Shown: piece by piece, positions 16,295 to 23,970 of the stretch
How the letters are laid out: each line of letters starts with the position of its first letter
How positions within the stretch are numbered: position 1 is the stretch's first letter
Program-made: the position numbers and the translations under genes
Source of the DNA: Clostridia bacterium
Lineage (GTDB): Bacteria > Bacillota > DTU025
Direction of reading: 5' to 3'
DNA length: 40,884 nt
Assembly: GCA_034926675.1 (NCBI GenBank)
Contig: JAYFQW010000062.1
Coordinates: 1-40,884, forward strand
Notes under the pieces: model-generated
Database searches by the model: none
What the model was told of the DNA's origin: nothing
The model's input: only the letters and a program-made list of their open reading frames with translations

Positions 16295-18007
16295 CTACTT
16301 GACTGTGAACTCTCTCGTTGCATATAGTGGGGATTTGCCTCCGTAGTTCACGAGAAACTCCACCACGTAATCCCCTGGTTCAAGGCGACCCGAAATGGCC
16401 ACGTTGAACGCTCGCGTGCCGCCGGGCAACACTACGTTCTCTTCTTCTCCGAGGTCCACTGAGTTGACATTCACGAGCGAACCCGGGCCCACGTATTCAA
16501 TGCCAGGGACGCTTTCGGGCATGACTCGCTTCTTTATTGTCACAGACGCCCTGGGTTTCATGTGGATTGACCCAGTGTTCCTGAGGGCAGCGCTGAAGAC
16601 CATCCCCACGGAAGGCCCACCATCCTCAATGGCAATGGGGGAAAGCTCTCCAGTAGTCTCAAACTCCTTGCCGACTTTGAGAAATACAACCGCGCCGCTC
16701 TCGCCTGACCATGTCGGAGTCTCACCTGTCGATACCGGCGTTGCCGTGAAGATCACATTGGCGTACTTGCCGCCCGATTCGCCCTTGGGAATGGAGATCA
16801 TCATACGCACAACCTGACGCGACCTCGGCTTGATCTCGGCTGCATTGGGCCGCAGTTCGATCCAGTCAGCACAACTAGATGTTGACGGTTCCAAGCCCTC
16901 GAAAATGAGCTCGCCTTCCTCGTCGTAGGCAAGCGGAATCGCGCGGCCTTCGATTCGGATTGTCTGGTCGGAGCGGTTTTCGATGACCAGAGATTTCGCT
17001 GCGGTAGCGCCAGCAGGATAGCTCAAGTCGAGGTCCCCAGGATCGACAGAAAACGGCGCGATCACCGCTGCCGTCTCGGCCCTGGCGACTTCCGTTCCGC
17101 TCGCCCCAACACTGAACGGGATCTTGGCGCTGGCAGGCCTCATTCCCCCGTACTTCACAGAAATGTCGGCGATGTAGTCGCCTGGAGCGAGGCCGCCAGG
17201 CAGAACCGATCCAAGGCTTATGGCAGCCCCTGGCAGCACGACGCCTCGGCCTGCGCCAAGCGGGATCTCCCTCAGGCGCTTTCCTGCAGAATCACGCAGG
17301 ATCATGCTCCCCTGGGCAAACACGTGGATGGCGCCTTCGTTCTTGACTTGGGCCGTCAGTATGATGGCCTGCTTGCCGTATGCGCTGGCGTAAACAGGCT
17401 TTTCACTGGCGTGTGTCACCTTGAACCCCGTCACGTCGAGCCGCTTTTTCACTTGACGCGCAGGAATGGAAAGCTCCACAACTGTCACAAATCTTTGCAC
17501 AAACTTCGTAGAGGCAAGAGCCGGTTCGCCCTTTCTCTCCTCCGGAACGAGCTCGAACACGACCGCAGCGTACCTGCCGCCTGACGCTCCACGGGGCACT
17601 GTGAGGGTTCCCTTTACGGCGAAGGCCCCGCTCGGCCCTATCGTGGCCTTATCTGCCGAAAGCTTTATCCATTTGGCGCACGAGTGTTCTGCGGTTCCCG
17701 CGCCGAACACTTCATAGTCACCGTTGGGCTTCTGAGCCAGGTCGGCGGTGTATATGAGGAAGTCCGCGGTTACCGCTTTGCTTTCGTTCATCATGATTAC
17801 TTCAAATGTGTTCACAGATCCGGAGGCTGCCGTCAACTCCACAAGCATGGGAGTGAAACTCAAAGATATCTGCGCACCGGCATAGCCGCCGACCATTGCA
17901 AAGACGGCGGCCAGGCTGATCAGCGCAGGAATCGCTCTCTTCATTAGGGTGCGTCCGCTTTCTACCACCCTGCCTCTACATCGAAGAGACTTCAGTCGGA
18001 GGTGCAT
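16295..18007 (-). CDS. Exported protein with two copies of a beta-rich Ig-like unit
   Basis: A 570-aa protein, probably exported: a hydrophobic signal at about 22-45 (MKRAIPALISLAAVFAMVGG). It is an internal duplication. The first half has SCAKWIKLSADKATIGP, then TVPRGASGGRYAAVVFELVP; the second has SCADWIELRPNAAEIKP, then SIPKGESGGKYANVIFTATP. Both halves end in a PGDY.....V.YGG strand. The fold looks like chaperone or DUF916-type Ig domains, but I cannot name a family. The ATG at 18007 has GGAGAG 8 bases upstream; a later ATG (17944) would start right at the signal peptide. It lies about 60 bases before the secretin gene, so a role in the same envelope assembly is likely. Confidence 0.8.
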   Translation of the reverse strand: MHLRLKSLRCRGRVVESGRTLMKRAIPALISLAAVFAMVGGYAGAQISLSFTPMLVELTAASGSVNTFEVIMMNESKAVTADFLIYTADLAQKPNGDYEVFGAGTAEHSCAKWIKLSADKATIGPSGAFAVKGTLTVPRGASGGRYAAVVFELVPEERKGEPALASTKFVQRFVTVVELSIPARQVKKRLDVTGFKVTHASEKPVYASAYGKQAIILTAQVKNEGAIHVFAQGSMILRDSAGKRLREIPLGAGRGVVLPGAAISLGSVLPGGLAPGDYIADISVKYGGMRPASAKIPFSVGASGTEVARAETAAVIAPFSVDPGDLDLSYPAGATAAKSLVIENRSDQTIRIEGRAIPLAYDEEGELIFEGLEPSTSSCADWIELRPNAAEIKPRSRQVVRMMISIPKGESGGKYANVIFTATPVSTGETPTWSGESGAVVFLKVGKEFETTGELSPIAIEDGGPSVGMVFSAALRNTGSIHMKPRASVTIKKRVMPESVPGIEYVGPGSLVNVNSVDLGEEENVVLPGGTRAFNVAISGRLEPGDYVVEFLVNYGGKSPLYATREFTVK

Positions 18008-18034
18008 TACAGGTTCTCTCCTTCCTGTTCGGAA

Positions 18035-18059
18035 GGGGGCGGCCAGGAAGGCCACCCCC
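18035..18059 (-). repeat. Intercistronic hairpin before the 570-aa gene
   Basis: On the minus strand GGGGGTGGCC pairs with GGCCGCCCCC (one T-G pair) around a 5-base loop, 28 bases before the next start codon. Only TT follows, so it may be a leaky terminator or an RNA-stability element that raises expression of the upstream 235-aa gene. Confidence 0.55.
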
Positions 18060-18143
18060 CGGATCTCAGACTCACCCTAGTGGATACGAGATGCTAATGC
18101 CGACTGCCATCGGTAGGCAGTCTGACTTCGGACCTGACCTGGG

Positions 18144-18851
18144 TTACACCTGCGGGTTCGCCCAGGTGCCGTTGACGCCATCAACCCAGAGCTTGATGTT
18201 CTGTAGCTTGAGTGTGATAGTCGCGGTGTCCTCGTATTCGCAAGAGGAGTTGCAGTTCTCCACCACTATTTTGTTGAGGAGCTTCGTGCTCATGCCGCCA
18301 TGTAGGGCAGCGCTGTCGAGGATCAGGTCATCGTCTGTGTTCAAGTCCACAGCTCTTACCCATCCGTTTCTCTCCGCTGCCACAATATCTTCGCCGAAGC
18401 TATAGTAGGTGTCGATGGTCCGTTTGACCCCTGCTCCTGTTTCCAGGTACTGAAGGTCAGCAAACCCCTCATAGTCGATTAGCACATCGTTGTTGCTCTT
18501 CAGCGTGAACTCAATGCAGTCTGCAGCATATGTGCCAGGCTTCAGTATGCGCCAATCCCAACGAGTCCCGCCGATCGTCCAATCGGACCACTGCGCCATA
18601 GAGGCATGATGCGTGAAGTCGATAACCCAGTTCTCCTTGTTGCACGAACCCTGCGTGGGGCCAGAACGCCAGCAGCGAGCAAGGGATGTGACGTCCCCTG
18701 ACGGATGGCTCACCCATGCGCCGTTCACCATTTCCCAGTGCTCCACCTCGACAGCGCCAGCCGGCAGTTCCTGACCGGGGTTGTAGGCCATCGCCATGGC
18801 CGGCACAAAGACAAGCGCCATGATCGCGAACAGGACAAATAGTCTCTTCAT
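18144..18851 (-). CDS. Exported 235-aa protein sharing a C-terminal domain with its neighbour
   Basis: A 235-aa protein with a clear signal peptide (1-22, MKRLFVLFAIMALVF, cut after AMA). I do not recognise a family. It aligns with the last 220 or so residues of the 595-aa protein next door: EVEHWEM vs EVEYWDM, then GTRWDWRILKPGTY vs GTRLDWRVRKPGTY, then SFGEDIVAAERNGW vs GFGQDLAAAEAAGW, and an acidic EYE(N/D) before the last strand. The KPGTY...L...N.. pattern recalls TasA/camelysin-like fibre subunits, but this is weak. A cysteine pair (NCNSSC) lies near 202-206. AAGGAGG is 10 bases before the ATG. It may be an abundant surface subunit. Confidence 0.75.
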   Translation of the reverse strand: MKRLFVLFAIMALVFVPAMAMAYNPGQELPAGAVEVEHWEMVNGAWVSHPSGDVTSLARCWRSGPTQGSCNKENWVIDFTHHASMAQWSDWTIGGTRWDWRILKPGTYAADCIEFTLKSNNDVLIDYEGFADLQYLETGAGVKRTIDTYYSFGEDIVAAERNGWVRAVDLNTDDDLILDSAALHGGMSTKLLNKIVVENCNSSCEYEDTATITLKLQNIKLWVDGVNGTWANPQV

Positions 18852-18891
18852 TAGTGTCTAGCCTCCTTGAAGTATTGATTCGGGCTGCGCT

Positions 18892-18909
18892 GACGGGCTC
18901 CGGCCCGTC
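18892..18909. repeat. Intercistronic hairpin before the 235-aa gene
   Basis: GACGGGC and GCCCGTC form a perfect 7-base stem with a 4-base loop, in the gap between the 595-aa and 235-aa genes. A second weaker pair (GGGG/CCCC) lies beside it. No T-run follows; an mRNA-processing or stability role is possible. Confidence 0.45.
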
Positions 18910-18942
18910 GAGGTTCAGGGGCTTCTGGTCCCCGTCCCCTTC

Positions 18943-20730
18943 CTAATTGTTGCTGACTATGAAAGTGATCACCCCCTTGTTCTCATACTCAGCGGACGAA
19001 TCTTCCTCGCCCACACTTATCCTTGACCACATTCGAACCGCATTTGGGTTCGACAGGTCGATTGTCTGTGATGTGCCGTTCAGGCTTGCCGCGGCATGCC
19101 AGCCCGCCGCCTCCGCAGCGGCCAGATCCTGACCAAAACCGTAATCCGAGGCCACCGTTCCCGACTCTCCATCCGTCCTTGCGAGATTCGCAAACTCGCT
19201 AAACTGGATCGAAAGCTTGCCACAGCCTGTGGCGCTAATCTCCGTAGCGAGCGCCCCATATGTCCCTGGCTTGCGCACGCGCCAGTCGAGCCGAGTTCCG
19301 CTCATCGTCACTGTCGCAGCCGCCGTAGACCCAACCCTGACATAGACAGGATCCAGCTGGATGGGTTTCGGAACGCCGGCCACGATAGGAGTGAGAGACA
19401 TATTCTCGCAAAACACGTGGTCGCCAGCTGACGTGTAACCGCCGGCGTGAGTTCTCACCTTCAATAGCAGCGATGCCAAGCCACCGTAGAATGGCCTAGG
19501 ACAGCCCCATACGACTAGCGTCTTCCCTGTAGCCGGATTCTTCACAATGGCGGGCGCGGGCACACTGCCCGATGGCCACATGTCCCAATACTCCACCTCG
19601 AGTTCCGGGCCGAACTCCATGGTCATCAGCCATGATTCCCACAAGGGGTTGATCGCGTTGAGCACCATAGGACTCACGTACCACTCTGCGTACTGTCCGG
19701 CTGGCGCCATAAACCGTTCCCCGTCGTCTGACACATTGGGAGTAACGCCGTCTCCATACCATGAGAAGTAGAATAGTGGATCATATCCTAGCACGTACTT
19801 TGCCCCGATCTCATACCCAGGAACGGATGGGATTCTCCCTATCACCACACGGCCTTGCTGGCTCGCGGATGGCTGTGTCACAAGAGGCTGCTCAGCCCCC
19901 GGACGTATCGGAATCGGTCTCTGCGGAAAGGGCCTTTCCGGCAGCAGCAGTCCACTCTCGATCGGCTTTGGAGCTACGTCGTATGGTCCGGCATCTGTCC
20001 GCAGGGCGGCTGGATTCACGCGGGCGATGACCGAGCATGGGGCGGTGTCTCTTACCTCGTTCTTGCCGAGCAGACGGTATGTAAGCTGAAACCCAGTGTC
20101 GATGGAATACACACCTTCCTCGGCAAACTCCGCCCGGCCTGCACTCTGGTTCGTAGCTGCCATGAGTTCGGCCCGTGCAGCCTCGCCTGGCCCCAGGTAG
20201 CCGATATCCCACGTGAAACCGTTGCTGGCCGGCAGCAAACCTTTGACGTCTCCATCCACAATGCGCGCGTCTCCGACCGACCGGCCAGTCAACGTTACCC
20301 GAAAGGCCTTCCCAAACTGGTTATGGACGCGGACATCGGTCATTGGCACATCGTTGGGATTCCTCACCGTCACGATGGCCTTCCACTCTAGCCTGCGTCC
20401 CAGGGGAGCTATGAACAACCGCGAATCGCTCGTGGTGATTTCTCCCGACACCGGCACGAACTCCGCGCTGATCTCGGCACGGCTCAGATCTGGTTCAAAC
20501 ACCGCCTTGGCAGTGATTCCGATTGCGGTACTGCTGCCATTGCCCCACCCCTGCGCAGTACCAGCAGCGATCATCGAAGCATACGCATTCACCGGCTCCA
20601 GCTGGGTCCACGCACCGGGCTCCGTGAGACGGTAGACTGTCTGGTTCGTGCCGGCCGCAAAAGCCGGCAACACAATCAGCAGCGCAATCATGATCATCAG
20701 TGTCCGGCGCAACTGTCTTCCGTCTGCCAT
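18943..20730 (-). CDS. Large exported protein, DUF11-like part plus the shared C-terminal domain
   Basis: A 595-aa protein with a signal peptide (1-26, LMIMIALLIVLPAFA). Residues about 90-230 look like a DUF11/CARDB-type beta domain: TVRNPNDVPMTDVRVHNQFG, then WDIGYLGPGEAARAEL. A Pro-rich linker (PERPFPQRPIPIRPG, near 270-285) leads to a C-terminal part homologous to the 235-aa neighbour, with GTRLDWRVRKPGTY near 485. The ATG at 20730 has GGGAGG 8 bases upstream; an earlier in-frame ATG (20778) does not. It is the first gene of the exported-protein block. I infer a cell-surface or fibre role but cannot name it. Confidence 0.75.
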   Translation of the reverse strand: MADGRQLRRTLMIMIALLIVLPAFAAGTNQTVYRLTEPGAWTQLEPVNAYASMIAAGTAQGWGNGSSTAIGITAKAVFEPDLSRAEISAEFVPVSGEITTSDSRLFIAPLGRRLEWKAIVTVRNPNDVPMTDVRVHNQFGKAFRVTLTGRSVGDARIVDGDVKGLLPASNGFTWDIGYLGPGEAARAELMAATNQSAGRAEFAEEGVYSIDTGFQLTYRLLGKNEVRDTAPCSVIARVNPAALRTDAGPYDVAPKPIESGLLLPERPFPQRPIPIRPGAEQPLVTQPSASQQGRVVIGRIPSVPGYEIGAKYVLGYDPLFYFSWYGDGVTPNVSDDGERFMAPAGQYAEWYVSPMVLNAINPLWESWLMTMEFGPELEVEYWDMWPSGSVPAPAIVKNPATGKTLVVWGCPRPFYGGLASLLLKVRTHAGGYTSAGDHVFCENMSLTPIVAGVPKPIQLDPVYVRVGSTAAATVTMSGTRLDWRVRKPGTYGALATEISATGCGKLSIQFSEFANLARTDGESGTVASDYGFGQDLAAAEAAGWHAAASLNGTSQTIDLSNPNAVRMWSRISVGEEDSSAEYENKGVITFIVSNN

Positions 20731-20876
20731 CTGAAGCCCTCCCAGTAACCCCGCATTTATCGTAATCTTCCGAATCATGTGTCTACAGTGCGGTCGTCCC
20801 TTTTCTCCATGCCCGCCCTCGTTCTACCCTGTGGCGGCACGGACTGACTCATCTATCCTCGAATGGCCCATTTATG

Positions 20877-20922
20877 CCCGATACCTGGCGTAACGGCGCT
20901 CACTCCGTTGCCAGGTATCGGG
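20877..20922. repeat. Long hairpin upstream of the envelope gene block
   Basis: CCCGATACCTGGC pairs perfectly with GCCAGGTATCGGG; inside, AACGG pairs with CCGTT, leaving a 2-base bulge and an 8-base loop (18 base pairs in all). It lies in the 281-base gap between the deacetylase stop and the 595-aa gene. No T-run follows on either strand, so it may be a leader or attenuation structure. I found no convincing promoter in this gap. Confidence 0.6.
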
Positions 20923-21011
20923 GAAGAGTATTCTGCGGTGCTTCGGGCAATCCTTCCTAGAAATTCTGATGGTTTGCGCTGCACGGCCGTGTTGTCCTGC
21001 CATATCCCACG

Positions 21012-22238
21012 TCAATCGAGGCCTAGGTGCTGATACAGCTCGGAAAGAGTGCAGAACTTGTAGCCTTGTCGTTTGAGCGCGGGGATAATCTCGCGGACTG
21101 CCTGGACCGTCGCGCCCCTCGGCCCTCCCCCGTCGTGGAGGAGTATGACAGAGCCGTTGGAGATGGGCCTTCCGATCACCTCGGATACTATGCGAGCAGC
21201 CCCTCTGATAGACGCAGCTCGGCTATTGTCCCAATCGCGCGGGTCCACATTCCACAGCACGAGCGTATGCCCGGTATCCCGCGCTGCCCGAAGGGCGCCG
21301 TAATCCAGGGCGCCCCCTACCGGCCTGAACCACTTGGTAGGGCGACCGGTCGCGGCCTTCACCACATCCGATGTCCGAGTGATCTCAGCCTCCATCTCCT
21401 TGTGATCTGACCCCGCGGATAGTAGGTGGGAGTAGGTGTGGTTCCCGATCTCGTGTCCTTCATCTGCGATCCGTTTCAGCAGATCCGGATGGGCCTCCGC
21501 CTGCGAACCCAGCACGAAGAAGACCGCGTGGGCCTTTTCCTCTTTTAGTGCGTCGAGGATTCCCTCCGTATAAGGAGACCTGGGGCCGTCGTCGAAGGTT
21601 AGCACAACGATCTTCGATGGGCACGTGTACTGAAACCTCACCACCCTCTCTGGCACAGCAGGGCTCGTCTCCTTGGCGCCAAGCACCTTCCCTGTTGACA
21701 CGCCCCGCCTCAGCAGTGCCTTTGCAGGGCGCCCCTGCCTCTGAACCTCTACGAATGAGCCGCTCCCGGTCACTTGCAGCTGCGGGTCGCAGGCAGTCGC
21801 CTCCACCCTCACATCCTCCACAATAGCCGACCCTGGAACCACCGAGAGCCTGTCGAATGGCCGCGCCCTCAGGCCCCGGGGAGCCTCCACACCGTTCAGC
21901 ATGCACCTGGAAGGCTGGCCGCCTCCCTGTTCCAGAAGAGCCCCGTCCACATCCACAAGATCCCCGGGCGACGTATCGATCCCGGCCGCCCGTATGAGCC
22001 CGTCCACCGTGTTCCAAGGTGATGCCGTCACCCGATGATCGCACACGTAGACCGGCACCCCGAAGGTCGCCAGCGCAGCGACTGAGCAGACTACAGCGAC
22101 GGCTGCGAACGTCGCCGCCGCTGCTCCAGCCCGGGCCATCACGGGGATATACGCCCGGACGCCATCCGTGAACACCGGTGGCGATGTCCTTCGGGCGCCA
22201 GTGTTCCATCCAATTCCTACAAGGCTCGGCGCGCCCAA
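21012..22238 (-). CDS. Membrane-anchored polysaccharide deacetylase (CE4)
   Basis: A 408-aa protein with one membrane anchor (about 36-60). An N-terminal region near 68-116 resembles the DUF348 domain of cell-wall proteins, and a NodB-type deacetylase domain spans about 205-405. All CE4 motifs are seen: TFDDGP (214-219), HTYSH (267-271), FRPVGG (RPPYG-like, altered), DPRDW and ILLHDGG. It likely removes acetyl groups from peptidoglycan or another glycan outside the membrane. The TTG start has GGAGGG 8 bases upstream, inside the 3' end of the PRC-barrel gene 4 bases before it, so translation is probably coupled. The changed third motif may affect the substrate. Confidence 0.9.
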   Translation of the reverse strand: MGAPSLVGIGWNTGARRTSPPVFTDGVRAYIPVMARAGAAAATFAAVAVVCSVAALATFGVPVYVCDHRVTASPWNTVDGLIRAAGIDTSPGDLVDVDGALLEQGGGQPSRCMLNGVEAPRGLRARPFDRLSVVPGSAIVEDVRVEATACDPQLQVTGSGSFVEVQRQGRPAKALLRRGVSTGKVLGAKETSPAVPERVVRFQYTCPSKIVVLTFDDGPRSPYTEGILDALKEEKAHAVFFVLGSQAEAHPDLLKRIADEGHEIGNHTYSHLLSAGSDHKEMEAEITRTSDVVKAATGRPTKWFRPVGGALDYGALRAARDTGHTLVLWNVDPRDWDNSRAASIRGAARIVSEVIGRPISNGSVILLHDGGGPRGATVQAVREIIPALKRQGYKFCTLSELYQHLGLD

Positions 22239-22242
22239 GCGG

Positions 22243-22806
22243 CTATCCCTCCAGCGTCAGTGCCTCACGCACCGCCGAATCGCACGATTCGACTCTCCGT
22301 GGAAGCTCAGTGGCGTCATGGACAACCCTGTCGCCTGCGTCTGCTGCAGCCACCAGAACCTGCCTGCCTATGGTTATGACCTCTCCAGCTGGCAGCACCC
22401 CGGAGGCGCCAGCGATGTCCACCTCGTACCCGGCTATCCGACCAGCATCGATATCGATGATGATCTCCTTCACAGTACCGAGGAAGTGCCCGGTCCGGGT
22501 CATGACCTTCGTTCCACGCACCTCGCCCTCAGATCGGGCGATGGCTGCAAGCTCAGGAAGCGCAGACATCTCCACCAGGGACGAGCTGTTCTCAATCACG
22601 ATGGCATCCTCGCCCACACCCTGTATCAAGGCGAAAGGCACCACCTTGGGCGCAAGGAATGGATTAGAACTCCCCACTGCTACTGCGGCGATCTCGCCGG
22701 AACCGGTGTTGATCACGAGGCTTCCAACGCGTCCGATCTCCAAGCCTTCCTCGATTGTGATAACTGGCCTTCCCACCAACTCAGCACTGCGCTTCACATC
22801 GCTCAT
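22243..22806 (-). CDS. PRC-barrel protein, paralog of the one at 5433
   Basis: A 187-aa protein with two PRC-barrel units: about 8-80 (LVGRPVITIEEGLEIGRVGS, ending VVPFALIQGVGE) and 92-155 (GTKVMTRTGHFLGTVKEIII). It matches the 5433-6218 protein along this whole part but lacks that protein's long tail. The ATG at 22806 is chosen because AGGAGGT lies 9 bases upstream; the reading frame stays open further upstream over the neighbouring gene, which is not used. It sits between a membrane protein (7 bases away) and a deacetylase (4 bases), so it may be a cytoplasmic adaptor for an envelope task. Confidence 0.87.
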   Translation of the reverse strand: MSDVKRSAELVGRPVITIEEGLEIGRVGSLVINTGSGEIAAVAVGSSNPFLAPKVVPFALIQGVGEDAIVIENSSSLVEMSALPELAAIARSEGEVRGTKVMTRTGHFLGTVKEIIIDIDAGRIAGYEVDIAGASGVLPAGEVITIGRQVLVAAADAGDRVVHDATELPRRVESCDSAVREALTLEG

Positions 22807-22813
22807 GTCCTCG

Positions 22814-23704
22814 CTACCTCCTGAGCATCGAATCGATCTTTGCCAGTTTCCGCTGGGCATGTACAGCGAGAGCATCCACATCCATCCGGGCATCTGCGGA
22901 AGCCGCGGTCGCTGCAGCACGCCGTGCGTGCAGGTATCTCTGAAATGACACCAACTCCTGTCGGAGCCTAGCGTTCCGCCCCACATCTGGGCGGACAAGA
23001 AGCCTGATCGTGATGGCGAGGGCCATATCGAAGTCACTCAAATCGGTGACCGACTGCGCAAGCTCCACAAGAGCATCGCACAGGCCATCAGCGGGGCGCA
23101 CCGACGTCGCCTGCCCAAGTGCGCATGCCACCGCCTCCATGCCGCGACCCCTCCTCGCCAGATCCTGCGCGACGCTAAGCACCGATCCTCCAAGCGCCTC
23201 AGGCTGCTGCCAGACCGCGCCCACGCCCTCCACTTCCCTTGTGGCGACCTCGCCTGTAGAGAGGCTAGGTGCAGCCTCAGCGCTGGCTGCGAATCCGCCG
23301 TTGGAATCAGTCGCATCGTGAACACAGTTCACAGCCTCAACTGTGTCGACCCCATCCGAACTGGCAGTGATCTCAGCGGCTGCTGCATCAGCGGAGGCGA
23401 GCCTCGACGCGTGCGCCATGTCTATGGTCTTGAGGCCTGCAAGCCTACGTTCCATAGTCACCGCCACGGCTGCCGACATCAAGGCCGCAAAAGCAGCGAA
23501 GGCCAGTATGGCCTGGAAGTGAATCCGAGACGCAGCTACGAGAAGGACCAGGATGGCACAGGTGGCAGCGGCTATGACCTGAGCTGCGACGTAGGCCTGG
23601 CGCGATATGCGGTATTTCGCGGGCAGACGGGAATACAGAAGAGATGACGAGATGATAGTTGCGAGCACGCTCGTCCCCAGCACGATCCCCACGAACCTCC
23701 CCAT
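22814..23704 (-). CDS. Three-helix membrane protein of unknown function
   Basis: A 296-aa protein. Three hydrophobic helices (about 3-24, 37-58 and 63-84) are followed by an Ala-rich soluble region of about 210 residues. That region has a low-complexity middle (AAEAAPSLSTGEVATRE) and a helical C-terminal part from about 175 to 290. I do not recognise a family. The ATG at 23704 is chosen because GGGGAGG lies 8 bases upstream. It is followed by the PRC-barrel and deacetylase genes with almost no gap, so the three are probably one operon. Confidence 0.75.
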   Translation of the reverse strand: MGRFVGIVLGTSVLATIISSSLLYSRLPAKYRISRQAYVAAQVIAAATCAILVLLVAASRIHFQAILAFAAFAALMSAAVAVTMERRLAGLKTIDMAHASRLASADAAAAEITASSDGVDTVEAVNCVHDATDSNGGFAASAEAAPSLSTGEVATREVEGVGAVWQQPEALGGSVLSVAQDLARRGRGMEAVACALGQATSVRPADGLCDALVELAQSVTDLSDFDMALAITIRLLVRPDVGRNARLRQELVSFQRYLHARRAAATAASADARMDVDALAVHAQRKLAKIDSMLRR

Positions 23705-23918
23705 CGTTCCAACCTCCCCATCGGATGAAAGATCGGTGAAATGGGGGTGCTTCCATCCAGTGGGCAATGGATTTCGATGTGGGCCTGGTTTATCCCTTCC
23801 CAGCTACAAGCGGGATATTGTGCGGTAAACCCCCGGGATCTTGCGTAGTTCGAGAACTGCCTCACACGCGCGCCAGGCGATCGAGGAGAGCCGTGCATCC
23901 ATGGCAAGATATGCAGAA

Positions 23919-23945
23919 CTCGCAGACATGCCAGACGTCTGCGAG
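23919..23945 (-). terminator. Probable terminator-like hairpin after the transglutaminase gene
   Basis: CTCGCAGAC pairs perfectly with GTCTGCGAG around a 9-base loop, 25 bases after the stop codon on the minus strand. Only a weak T-rich tail (TTCTGCAT) follows, so it may act with or without termination. Confidence 0.45.
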
Positions 23946-23970
23946 ATATTCCAGCGCAATCTGTAATGCC

